This document shows positions 1 through 11,000 of a stretch of 64,000 nt of DNA, in pieces. Below the pieces are notes generated by a model. That model had not been told where the DNA came from. It saw nothing but the letters and a program-made list of their open reading frames with translations, and ran no database searches. The stretch covers positions 992,001-1,056,000 of the forward strand of contig OX637800.1 of NCBI GenBank assembly GCA_951802425.1, written 5' to 3'. The translations under genes and the position numbers were made by a program. Positions within the stretch are counted from its first letter, which is position 1, and the number at the start of each line of letters is the position of its first letter. This DNA comes from Clavaria fumosa (taxonomy: Eukaryota; Basidiomycota; Agaricomycetes; Agaricales; Clavariaceae).

Positions 1-1
1 G

Positions 2-248
2 CTCTACACAAATGTTACAACCCCGGACACCTCCGATCTTGTCGTAGCTGTCGATGCCACTCCGCTCCGCATTGTAGAAGGCATATTGGATAGCCGGATC
101 GCCGCGGAGTGCTTGCTCGATCAAGGCAGCTCGATCGTGGCAATGCGAAGAGACGTTTGGGAGAAGCTCGGTAATCCACTGCACTCCGAGCGCGTAATTC
201 ATATGGAGTCCTCACACGGTAAGATAGGCCTCATTCATACACGACTAC
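2..248 (+). pseudogene. Gypsy aspartic protease, N-terminal part
   Basis: An open frame from the window edge encodes a retropepsin segment with the active-site-like motif LDQGSSIVAM followed by RRDVWEKLG, typical of the protease of basidiomycete gypsy polyproteins. The frame is cut near base 218-248 at the start of an inverted repeat. The missing downstream part of the same domain resumes at 861 (MNKAYLTIAPM, then the flap and the LVGRPFF motif). The segment is a fragment of one polyprotein, not an independent gene. Confidence 0.7.
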
Positions 249-881
249 CTGTGACACTTGTGACAGATCACGTGCTCACTCACATGAGTCCCGAACACAA
301 GTGCAAGTATAATAGAAGATGAACTAGATTACAGGATTAATTAAAAGGGTTAACTGGTGTTTAATTGAGCCTTGGAGAGGTCATCCAACAAGGTATCAGG
401 AAGAACACGGTGTCCGCGATATTTTTTGCCAGCCCATGCCGCCTGCTTGCCGTTGAGACCCTTTCGATATGCGTCCATGAAGCGTTGAGCACGCGTTGCA
501 AATCTGTAATGAAAGAGTATGAAAAACTTGCATGGAGTCAAAGAAAGCTCATTCCGTCGGATGACCTGCAGAGGTATTGAATCTAAAGCCGCAACCACAT
601 TGCGTTCAAGATCAAGTTCCAAAGACGAAATTGGTCAGCAAATTTCCTTCAACACTTTACTACAACCTCATCTCCATCCCATTGCAATCTCAAATCAAAA
701 AACTGGCTCCTGGGAACCTTTCTTAATCTGTAGCAGCAGACTTCTCAGGAGCTGGATTGGCTAAAAATATGGTTTTGCGGGAGGAGATACAAGTCTAATA
801 ATTTCCACCTGCCAAAATGACAGGAGCGTGACAAAATTGATCACGTGCAAGTAGTCGTGTATGAACAAGGCCTATCTTACC
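218..881. repeat. 31-bp inverted repeat flanking an insertion in the protease
   Basis: Bases 218-248 are the reverse complement of 851-881 with 29 of 31 matches. The right copy (from 861) is host protease coding sequence. The left copy is therefore an inverted duplication of the host sequence on the far side of the insert. About 600 bp of unrelated DNA lies between. This is not a standard target-site duplication, which would be direct. Confidence 0.7.
350..622 (-). pseudogene. Transposase-like C-terminal fragment (uncertain)
   Basis: A 90-codon open frame inside the insertion ends in a basic, aromatic-rich tail containing RFMDAYRKGLNG, KQAAWAGKKYRGHR and VLPDTLLDDL. Such tails occur at the C-terminus of DDE-type transposase-like proteins in mushroom genomes, but I recognise this only by resemblance and no catalytic residues are present. 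No start codon context or promoter supports an intact gene. Most likely it is a fragment carried by whatever inserted into the gypsy protease. Confidence 0.25.
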
Positions 882-2958
882 ATCGCCCCGATGCTCGGAC
901 TGATAAAGAACTTTCCCTTGCAGATCGGTCCATGCACGTTTCATGTCCAAATGCAGGTCGCCGATACCCTACCTTGCGAGGTCCTCGTCGGACGCCCGTT
1001 CTTTATGCTTACCGGCTCCCAAACTATCGACCATCCTCATGGTGCCCAAGACCTGATCCTGAACGATCCGAACACTGGAGAAAGGATCATCGTACCGACA
1101 AAGGAGCGAATCCCGATCCGGAAGAACCTCAAACTTCAGAAAACGCATCCGGATTTTTAATAGCTGGAGCCCCGGATCACCGCAACATTCCGGAGCCATC
1201 TCCAATCAAAGCGGACATGGAAGCTATACACAAACACGAGTCTCCAGCTATTCTATCTACTTCCATTCGCAATCTCTTATCTCCTTCTCTTGAAAATTTA
1301 GTTCCTGTCGATCCCCTTCCTTTTGCCGATATTTCGGGCACTTCATATGAAGCCTTGGTCAGCACCGGATACACACCGGTGTACCACGATACCACACACG
1401 TAATGTACCCCAATAACTCAGAAACCAATACACCGTCTCCAGACATCATTATGCCAGTTTACCTTGGAAAGAAATACAAGAAAGTCGCAAACCGTGTCAA
1501 CCCAATCAAAGCAACTCTACCCGAAGAATTTCGGATTGTCCGACGACAACACCCCGATCCCCTCTCCGATATCCCCACTCTTCCAACACACACCCCCGAT
1601 TTCACCCCCGGTCTCCGATATACTCAAGACCGGAAAGATGCGCATAACACAAACCCCACCGGATTTTTATGGCCGGACAAAGAAAAACTCGTTCACTATC
1701 TGATTAAAGCCCAAGAGGATGCCTTCGCTTGGACGGAGACCGAAAAAGGACGATTCGACACAAAATACTTCGATCCCATTATCATCCCGACAGTCGAACA
1801 TGTCCCTTGGATCTTCAGAAATATACCGATTCCTCCCGGCATCTATGACGAAGTTCTGAAGGTTATCCAAGACAAGATAGCAGCCGGAGTCTACGAAGAA
1901 TCCAACTCCTCCTATCGGTCCCAGTGGTTTTGCGTGTTAAAGAAGGACGGAAAGTCTCTCCGACTTGTCCATAACCTCCAGCCATTAAACAAAGTCACCA
2001 TTGGCGACTCCGCGGTTCCCCCGATAATGGAAGTTTTTGCGGAATCATTCGCCGGACGTGGATGCTACGGAACTCTCGATCTATTTGTCTCCTTCGATCA
2101 ACGATCTCTTGATGAACGGAGTCGAGACCTTACCACGTTCCAAACCCCTCTCAGAGCCAAACGGCTCACTTGCGTCCCCATGGGATACACCAACGCGATG
2201 CAGATTATGCACGGAGACGTCACGCATATACTACAAGACGAAATTCCGCACATAACCATCCCATTTGTAGACAATGTAGCAATTAAGGGCCCGGAAACCC
2301 GATACGAGCTTCCAGACGGCACTTACGAGACGATCCCAGAAAATCCGCAAATATGGCGGTTCGTTTGGGAGCATTTGAATAATGTCAACCGGGTGCTCCA
2401 ACGAGTCAAAATAGTCGGAGGAACCTTTAATGGCAAGAAAACAACAATTTGCACCCCCGAAACAATCGTTACCGGACACACATGCACATATGAAGGGCGA
2501 GTTCCGGACGCTTCCAATGTTCAGCGCATTCGAGACTGGCCTCCATGCAAAACACTCACAGATGTACGATCATTTTTAGGCGTCTGCGGACTGCTCCGGA
2601 TATTCATCAAAAACTACGCCGTACTTGCCCGACCACTTGTCAGCCTAACTCGTAAGGACGTCCCATTCAGGTTCGAAGAAGAAGAGCAAAATTCGATGGA
2701 CCGACTCAAACACGCAATAGTCAACTCATCCGCCATTCGACCGATCGATTACCGCTCTGGACGGCCCGTAATTATGGCCGTCAACTCGTCCAACATCGCC
2801 GTCGGCTTCGCGCTATTTCAAATCGGACAAGATGGAATCTGATACCCATCCAGATTCGGCTTGATTACCTGGAACGAATGCGAGGCCCGATACTCTCAAG
2901 CAAAAATCGAATTATACGGACTCTTCCACGCACTTCGGTCGTACCGGATTTACCTTAT
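861..2958 (+). pseudogene. Gypsy polyprotein: protease C-part, reverse transcriptase, RNase H N-part
   Basis: The protease C-terminal half runs from 861 to about 1158, with CEVLVGRPFF. A frame change near 1130-1160 leads into the RT reading frame, which stays open to 2842. RT blocks are visible: SQWFCVLKKDGKSLRLVHNL, then VPMGYTNAMQ, then the catalytic box. The box reads FVDN (about 2267-2278) where the family has F/YxDD, so the second catalytic Asp is replaced by Asn. RNase H/connection sequence follows (SFLGVCGLLRIFIKNYA), a stop occurs at 2842, and the frame continues as RYSQAKIELYGLFHALRSYRIYL to the solo LTR at 2959. The enzyme would be inactive. Confidence 0.85.
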
Positions 2959-3300
2959 TGTTAGAGTTCCTCCGCTTCACCCCCCTTTCGTGCGTCACAC
3001 CCCCCTTTCCACCCATCACAACATGCGGACACCCCCCCTTCTCACATATCACATGCATCATGCCGCGCCCCGTCTATGTTATCACGCGTGAGTCATACTT
3101 AGCCTCACCTCTCGCGCACGCACTACATGCCTCTCCCACGTTGCACTATGACTCATTCCCTTGTAATATATAAGTAGTCGTACTCACCTGTAACAACTCC
3201 TTAGGTTGTTACCTTCTATCACATTCGTCCTTTGCTCCCATTCGGCCGATTCTACTTGAGTCCCTTGAATACCCGGGAGTCAACGCGACACTTGTTGACA
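2959..3300. mobile_element. Solo LTR with 5-bp target-site duplication
   Basis: The 342-bp sequence begins TGTTAGAG and ends TTGTTGACA (TG...CA). It is flanked by direct repeats CTTAT at 2954-2958 and 3301-3305. Removing the LTR plus one CTTAT copy joins YRIYLI to GLPKFTIEMD of RNase H in frame, which proves the insertion point. It has a TATATAAG box near 3169 and a CTCCTTAGGTTGT block near 3200 shared with the LTRs at 51188-51552 and 53131-53495. It is probably a relative of that family. No internal region remains, as expected after LTR-LTR recombination. Confidence 0.92.
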
Positions 3301-5227
3301 CTTATCGGCCTTCCGAAATTTACCATTGAAATGGACACGAAGTTTATTATGGGTATGCTAAACAATCCGGACGTTCAACCAAACGCTGCCATGAATCGAT
3401 GGATTGCCGGTATACTACTCTTCGATTTCGACCTTGTTCATATTCCCGCAGATAAACACACCGCAGCCGACGGACTATCACGCCGACGTGCCGCAGATGG
3501 TGAAGAAGACACAGAGTCCGAAGATCACGAAGACTGGATCGATCGGAGCTATGTATTTGCCATGGAACACATGAATCGAGCACCGGACGCTTCCTACCCA
3601 TCCGAGACGCCACTCGCCGGCATCGCCCATTCTCGCTTCAAAGCTTACACAGGATCGATGCTACTCAATTTGACGGTACCATCCAATGATTCACCGGCTC
3701 CGAATGAATCCTCCACCATCCTTATACCGCGACCCGACGCAGCAAAGAAAAGGGAAGAACAGATCCGCAAAATCGAATCTTTCCTTCGAAACCCGATCCG
3801 TCCTTCCAGCATCGACGCAAACCAGTTCCGACGATTAGTCCGCTCCGCATCCCAGTTCTTCATTCTAGATGACAAGCTATGGCGTCGCCGACCTAACGGA
3901 TGCCACCAGGTAGTGCCTCCGGACCACAAACAGCTCGCAATTATCACAGAGGCACACAATTCACTCGGCCACAAAGGCGTTTACGTTATCCGAACACGTA
4001 TTCTAAATCGGTTCTGGTGGCCGGTGTTGGATCAAGACGTAAAATGGTTTGTCCGAACTTGTCACCAATGCCAGACTCGGCAAATCCGGAAGATTTTCAT
4101 TCCACCGACGGTCGCCACACCGGCCGGTCTTTTCTGTCGAGCGCATATAGATACCATGTTCCTACCCAGAACCCGCGGTTTCCGACCTCTTGTCCACGCC
4201 CGATGCTCATTATCCGCATATCCGGAAGCAAGACCGCTACGAAACGAGACCGCCCGACTTCTCGGAACCTTCATATTTGAAGACATACTGTGCCGATGGG
4301 GAGCAGTAGAAGAGATCATTACGGATAACGGTGCCCCATTTATCAAAGCTCTCGATATCCTCAAGAAGTGGTATGGAATCCATCACATCCGTATTTCCGG
4401 ATATAATTCCCGCGCTAACGGCGTCATCGAACGTGCCCACCGGTCGGTCCGCGAGTCGTTAATCAAAGCAGCAGACGGAGATGAATCGAAATGGCCGGAC
4501 GTTTTACCCTCAGTCATTTGGGCAGAACGAACCACAATCCAACGATCCACCGGTCACTCTCCGTTTTACATCGCACACAGCGTCGAACCGCTTTTCCCTT
4601 TCGACATATCCGAAGCAACATATCTAATTCCGACCGCCGATGCCCCGATGACCACTCCGGAACTGATAGCCCTTCGTGCCTGCCAACTGCAAAAACGAGA
4701 AGAAGATCTTGCAACAATCGCCGATAAAGTGCTTGCTGCCCGCAAACAATCCGTCAAGCAGTTCATCGATGCACACTGCAAGTCTATTATCGATTACGAC
4801 TTCCAACCCAGATCGCTGGTATTGATCCGAGGCCGTAGAAATGGAATTAAACCGGAAGACAAAACCACGATTCTTCGGACCAATGATCATTGTCCGCCAA
4901 ACTCAATACGGCACATATATTCTCTCGGAACTCGACGGGGCCGTCTCCAAAATCTACTACGCAGCTTTCCGCATCATTCCCTACTATCCGCGGTCGCAAA
5001 CATCGATTCCGGTCACTGCTATCACCGACCAAACGACGGAGATAAACGAGGACGTCCCTCACAATCAAACACACGAGACGTCACATAACTCTATCGACAC
5101 CGAAGATGAGGAAAACCAGGCGGCCGATCTATCCGATGAATCCGACAATGAGGGCACCTATACCGACGCTCCGGAAACTCGTCCGCAATGCTCCGGAGCA
5201 ACCTGGAACCTTCGGCCTCACCATTAA
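3301..5227 (+). pseudogene. Gypsy polyprotein: RNase H C-part and integrase
   Basis: After the solo LTR the frame continues with RNase H (MDTKFIMGMLNNPDVQPN, HIPADKHTAADGLSRR). The integrase has an HHCC zinc module (HNSLGHKGVY to CHQCQ) and a DDE core: HIDTMF, then ITDNGAPF, then the Glu in NGVIERAHRS. A one-base shift near 4842 moves the C-terminal integrase segment (ELNRKTKPRFFGP, then FRIIPYY) to another frame. It ends in an acidic tail with a stop at 5227. Core catalytic residues are intact, but upstream frameshifts and the RT substitution mean the element is dead. Confidence 0.85.
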
Positions 5228-5285
5228 GCATTTTGTTTCCATCCAATCCTTCACTCCTCCATAATTTACATTGATTTCAACAACC

Positions 5286-5286
5286 A

Positions 5287-5312
<26 letters not shown>
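5286..5312 (+). repeat. 27-base A tract
   Basis: An uninterrupted run of 27 A lies about 60 bp after the last pol stop and about 145 bp before the 3' end of the opposite-strand gene. It could be slippage-expanded microsatellite or the trace of a polyadenylated end. Nothing in the flanks decides between these. Confidence 0.9.
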
Positions 5313-5318
<6 letters not shown>

Positions 5319-5456
5319 TTTCGGACAACTCCAAACTTTATATCTGACGTTCTTCACTTTATACCTCAGTCTCACACCTCTCACCTATTTTTCCACTCAG
5401 TAACGAAACATAAAATTAAAACAAAAACAAAGAAAATTTTTGTATTTAGCGGATGA

Positions 5457-6989
5457 CTAGCCGAGAAGGAGCATCCGGAGAAGCTCCGCCCCCGCCCTCA
5501 CCTGATCCGCCCCCCTCTCCATCATCTGGAGCGCTCTCTCCAGCGCCTCCTTTCCGGACACCCCTGGTGCCGTCTCCCGCTCCTTTCCCTTCCGGCTAGG
5601 ACCCGCCTCTGCCTTCCTCCTCTTCGCTGACGGCTCCTCCACCAGCTCCACGCTGTCATCTTCAATTTCATCCTCCTCCTCCTCCTCCTCCGGCGTCGTC
5701 TCCTTGCGAACCGGTACCCGCGTTGCACCTCGCCTCGGCCTTTTGCTCGCGGTCGCTTCCGCCGCCTTCGAACCTACACCGCTACGTTAGCCGATACAGA
5801 TCCGGTACTCTCTTGACTTACCTCCGGCACTGGACACCGCGACCTTCTCCGATTTCACTCCTGAAACACACCTTTCAAATTGGTTCATCAAGAAATAAAA
5901 AGAACACCACTTACCTCATACAGCCGACAGACTACACGACACCTTGTAGGTCCGGCACCACCAGCACGCTACCCCCTCCACTCCGTAACACGCCCGCCGC
6001 TTCCGGGCGCACTCCTCACAAATCGGATCGTGTTCCTACTCATCAGATCAGATATCTAAAACCCTCACACATTCTAATATATCACTCACCTTATCTCCAG
6101 GCTGCCGCGCAGCCCGGGACTTTATGTCCGCCCCCGCACCGCTCCTCCTCCCTCTCCCCCGCTCCGCCGCCTTCCGCCTCGCCATCTCCACCCACACCGG
6201 AGTCGCCATCATCCGCCCGCCCACCCGAGCCTCCAACGTGAGGGGCACCTCCACCATCTGCTGCCCCCCCACGGCCACCGCACCTACGGCTGCCGCTTCA
6301 ATAACACCGATGGGCGTCACCCCGTCAGTTCCCCACACGGTCCGGTGACCGTCCCGATCTTCCGCCGCTGCCACCCATACCTTTCCTGTCTCCACCTCCG
6401 CAGTCGCTACCTCGTCCCCACGCAGCTCCGTTGCGCCGGACTCCGCCGCCCCCGTCATTGTTGTTGCTGTTGCCGCCGCCGCCCCGCCGTCGTCGTCGCT
6501 GTCACTGATCACAATGAGACGCGCCCGGGCAAGGCGTGCCCTCTTCTCGGCAGCTCTCGTCGCCTCCGTCCGCCTCTCCTCCGCCTCCGCTGCGGCCCTC
6601 TCGGCGGCCGCCCTCTCCTCGTCCGCACGTTCCTGTTCGGCTTCGGCCTCCTCCTGTTTCCTCGTCCGCTCGGCGGTCCATTTGTCCCCGCGGAGCCTTC
6701 GCCACTTTTTGAGCCTTCGCGCGACGAGGACGAGTCTTTCGTCCACCTCCACATCATTGTCGATTGCGGCAATGTAGCCCGCAAGGAAATCATCCTGAAA
6801 ACTTGTCAGTGCAAAGTGAAAAAGAAAGAAAGAAACACCACGCACCGCATCACCCCCATATATCTGCACCCACTCCGCGTATTCACTGTCCTGCCCCCGC
6901 TCCGGTAATTCCTCACCTGGCGCCATGGTCCGCGCCTCTGTCATCGCCTGGACCGCGTTCCGGAAAACGAGAGCGTCGAAGTTTTCCAT
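5457..6989 (-). pseudogene. Five-exon Cys-rich acidic protein gene, antisense inside the gypsy element
   Basis: Start ATG at 6989 (MENFDALVFRNAV). Exons are 6846-6989, 6090-6794, 5915-6035, 5822-5860 and 5457-5773, joined by GT-AG introns of 51, 54, 54 and 48 bp, giving 442 codons. Domains: a helical N-terminus; a long E/A/R-rich coiled-coil (about residues 85-150); SDSDDD; a Cys cluster CEECARKRRAC-x7-CWWC-x6-CS resembling zinc-binding clusters of mushroom hypothetical proteins; a basic RKRPRR-like stretch; an acidic run EEEEEEDE; a C-terminal helix. One in-frame TGA at 5916-5918 lies in exon 3 where CGA would give Arg, so it may be a recent pseudogene. I do not recognise a named family. Its position, convergent with pol and before a putative 3' LTR, suggests it was carried by the retroelement; nucleic-acid binding is only an inference. 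Confidence 0.6.
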
Positions 6990-7150
6990 TTTTTTTTGGA
7001 TGGTTGATGCGTTGCTGTTATTGGAGAAGACACAAGTGCGTGTTTGGACCTATGTGCACCCACACAACGCATACTTCACGATCAACAAACGATTATTTGG
7101 CCTTGTTTGGTCGCAACCGAGGGCAGTTGCATTTTCAGCCCCCGGGAGAA

Positions 7151-7721
7151 TGTAAGGATAATATGCAGTTTAAACATAGAAACATGACAGATACCAATCA
7201 TCCGGATATTTCGGGATCCAAAGCAATCGCATCCGATATGATCCGATAACAATCCAATACCATCCGATAACAACCGATACTTACCCGACATCGGACTCTC
7301 CAGTCTCCGACTCCCCATGAAGATCACAGCCCGCAGGTCTCACACACTGCCCTTGCCTTTCTATTTCATCACTCCAGCATGGTCAGCGCTCGACATACTC
7401 ACTATTCCATTCCCATTCCTTTATTTCATATAACATGCTGTAAATTTCATATTGTGATCCCTTTCAACCATTCAATCATTTGAACGTTTCAAACCCTTTG
7501 CAGTACTTTGCCCATTGTTCCTAATACCCCTTTGCTGTACCAGCCCCACTTTCCTTCAGTTTACGAGCGGTCTGGACATGTGCTACTCATCGGACATTTC
7601 ATTCCTCCAAGCTACTCAATTCCCTTGTGATATAACTCCCCCATATAACCCTTCACGCGACATGGCGCTGTTCCATATGTTTTCCGGACATTTCCGTACA
7701 TTCCAATTTGCTGTACTTACA
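7151..7721 (+). mobile_element. Putative 3' LTR of the first gypsy element
   Basis: The sequence starts TGTAAGGATAAT right after a purine-rich CCCGGGAGAA that could be a polypurine tract. A matching terminal CTTACA occurs at 7716-7721, giving TGTAAG...CTTACA ends. CATATAAC near 7641 could be a TATA box, and element-like CCGGAT/CCGGAC-rich sequence continues to about 7970, so the true LTR may end later. The 5' LTR is outside the window and no target duplication can be checked. 7722-8027 holds no gene, only this possible LTR remainder and the junction to the next element. Confidence 0.45.
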
Positions 7722-8027
7722 GAACTGTACTTAAGCACACTTCGGACTATACGGAAATCCAGCTTTTTGAACGCCCACATCGTGCTGTGATTTTTAGCAA
7801 GCTCACCTTTCGTCATACCTATTGATCCGCTGGCCTTTGTCGTCGCCGGCCCCTCGAACCTTCGATCCAAACATCGGACTCTATCGGATCCGATACCGGA
7901 CACTCCGGACAACGTATATTTTCACTCTCTGAACCTTTTGCACTCAACCTCCACATCCTCCAAGGTTCTGTCTAGTGTACCCATTGTGCAATAAGACCCC
8001 CTGAAGAACCCGGCCGCGAACATCTAT

Positions 8028-11000
8028 TTGCAGCCAACACCTGTACAGCCTACTACACTGCGACCTTCTGCATCCCCCCAACATGACCCAAATGCGATGC
8101 AGGTCAACCAGATCCTGTCGCGCAGCAATTGCTACAATTGTCAACAGCCTGGCCACCTCGCACGCAACTGCCCACTCCCTTGCAAGCCCCCCCGAGTTCC
8201 CCAGATCGACGTCCGGGCCAACGACACTTCGACTGTGACTGTCGATGAGCTTGAGGCCCTGGTGGCCCAGCTCCGTGACACCATTGAGGTGAAGGATAAG
8301 GAACTTGGGGTGTTGAAAGAGGCAAAGGCGGATTTTCCCGCAGGCAAGGAATGAAGGAAGCAGCTTCCCCGCCTAAGTCCCCCCCCTGTACTAGTACCAT
8401 AGCAATACCAGTCCCTGACTCGTCTCCCAAACTGCTTCTAAGGATGATGAAGATAGTGGGCCACCAAGAAACAGCCCAACTCGAATTCAGAGCTCGAATC
8501 TCCCCCCCTGCCTTCCCAAGTAGAGCCGTGCACAGGAAAGTGCTTATCGACAGCAGCAGCACAACCTCAGTCATGGACCACAGTTTCGCCAATCGGAACC
8601 ATTTCCCCATGGAGTGACTCCCATCCCCGATGATCACAAGGAACGCAGACAGTACCCCGAACTCGCGAGGACCCATCATGCATCTCACTAAACTCGTGGT
8701 CGAATTCAGTCTCGGACACCACAAGATTATCGAGTGCTACCTGGGCAATTATCCTGACTTCGACCTTGTACTAGGCGATGATTGGCTCCGGAAGCACAAT
8801 CCCACTATCGACTGGTGGACTCGCTCCCTTGAATTCCAACATTGCCGTGACCTTCCCTGTAGTGCTGCAGTCCATGTCATCTCAAACGATTCCCCCAACT
8901 GGCCAATTCTCTTCCCGCAAGTATTTGGGGAAGAATTTTATAATGTCCTGCCCCCACACCATCCCGGAGTCGACATCGACATCCAGCTAGTGGATGGTGC
9001 CCGCCTGTACCAGTCCCAGATCTACCCAACACCTAAGGCCTATCAGGCGGAACTTCAGAAATGGTTAGACGAGAACCTCACGACTGGACGAATTTATCCA
9101 GGTCAGTTGCCCTGGGCTAGCCTGCTCTTCTTCAAGAATGAAGGGGACAAGCTCTGCCCTGTGGTCGACTATAAACGGCTAAACGAAGTCACGGTCAAGA
9201 ATGCCTACCCCCTCCCTCTCATCCAGAACATCTACGATCGCTTACAGAAGTTCCGGTACTACTCAAAAATCAACATTCAAATTGGATTCAATAATATCCG
9301 GGCATTGAAGGAGAGCGAGAAACTGTTGGTGTTCATATGCGAATACAGCCAATTCCTCTGTCGAGTCATGCCTTTGGAGTGACTAATGCCCCCACAATCT
9401 TTCAGGGTTTCATGGACAATATCCTGAAGGATCTGGTGGCCACTGGCCAAATCTTCATCTATATTGATGACATTCTCATTTGCTCTGATACCTGCGAGGA
9501 ACTCCATGACCTTACCCCGTGTGTTTTCTGGGTTCTCCAAGAAAACCATCTGACCATCAAGCCTGCGAAGTGCGACTTTGAATGAACAGAGGTGACTTTC
9601 CTTGGAAACAAGATCTGGCGGGGGACCATTGAGAAAAGCGAAAAGAGGTGCTCAGCAATCGACAACTGGCCAATTCCAAAATCCGCGAAGGACACACGCA
9701 GGTATATGGCCCTCAGAAGTTACTACCAATGGTATATCCCAAATTATGCCAAAATCGCCACCCCTCTCCATGCTTGCACCGGCAAAAGTGAATTTAACTT
9801 AACGGACACCACGCTAAAGTCGTTCTACGACATCCAGGATGCAATCCGGAATTCGGTCCAGGTCATGATCCCGCAGGACGGAATGCCATGGAAGATCGAG
9901 ACAGACACCAGTGAAGTCGCAACCTCGGCTATCCTGTACCAGCAACAGGACAGGATGTGGAGAATGGTGGACTGCCTATCGACGAAGCTTCGGGATGCCC
10001 AACTAAATTACGATGTCTATGACCTGGAACTCCTCACAGTGGTAAGAGCACTTGAGGAGTGGCAACACTACCTCCTTGGCCAGGACTTCGAGGTCCATAC
10101 AGACCACAAGAACCTCTCATATTTCTGAAAGCCAAACCCGCTCAATGGACGCCAGAACCAGTGGAGACAATTCCTATCGCTCTTCCAGTTCAAAATCATT
10201 CCTCGCTCTGGGAAGTCAAATGCCGCAGCCGACGCTCTTTCCTGCCACCCCGATTATGATGACCATCCTCCCCGCCCCACCCAAGTTCTGTTACCAGACC
10301 ATTTCTTCCGGGTTAATGAGACCCTGTCCCTAATGGAGAAGTTGAGGATTGAGCAAGCCCTGGAGACCCCTCCGGAAGAGGCGGAGAAGGATAAGGAAGG
10401 ATACTTTCGGGTGCACGAGAAGCTCTGGGTCCCAACATCGCTCGTAAAGGACATCCTCGACCTCCACCACTCAGCTCAAACCACTGTACACCCAGGAATT
10501 TCAAAAACCCAGGTCGTGGTCATGAAGTATTGGTACTGGCCCACACTTAAGAAGGACACCCGCGCCTACATCATCACCTGTGATGTCTGCCCAAGAATAA
10601 AACCTCGACACAGACGGAAACCGGCACCCCTCCACCCTCTCCCAATCCCCTCGCGACCTTGGCAAGTCATTGGTTGGGACTTAATCGGCCCCATCTCAGA
10701 GTCCGCAGGTTATGATATGATCTTGGTAATCAAAGACTACCTAACCAAGACCATTGTCCTCACCCTGACTGTCCAGGAGCTCACATCAGAAGGAGCGGCC
10801 TCAATCCTCCTTGAGAAGATATATGCCTATTACAGACTCCCCGAAAAGGTAGTGTCTGACCGGGGAGGACAGTTTATCTCCAAGTTTATGCGAGAGGTCT
10901 ATGACAAACTGGGCATCAAGTCTGCTGCTTCCACCGCCTACCACCCACAGACAGACAGACAAGTGGAGAGGGCCAATCAGGAGGTAGAAGTAGTCCTTCG

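Larger units (their letters stand above)
1..7970 (+). mobile_element. Ty3/gypsy retrotransposon, decayed, cut by left window edge
   Basis: Protease, reverse transcriptase, RNase H and integrase segments follow one another on the + strand in gypsy order (PR-RT-RH-INT). The gag and 5' LTR lie outside the window. A putative 3' LTR starts at 7151. The body is interrupted by a ~600 bp insertion in the protease (249-850) and a solo LTR in RNase H (2959-3300). Several frameshifts and a catalytic substitution make it inactive. A spliced gene on the opposite strand lies between the integrase and the putative LTR. The right boundary is inferred and could be 7721 or about 7970. Confidence 0.75.

Noticed and set aside
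4870..5227. Separate acidic protein after the integrase
   Set aside because: It is the integrase C-terminus displaced by a one-base frameshift (NRKTKPRFFGP motif), not an independent gene.
6124..6908. Long plus-strand frames opposite the Cys-rich gene
   Set aside because: They are shadows of the GC-rich minus-strand exon; the minus strand has consistent introns and a coherent protein.
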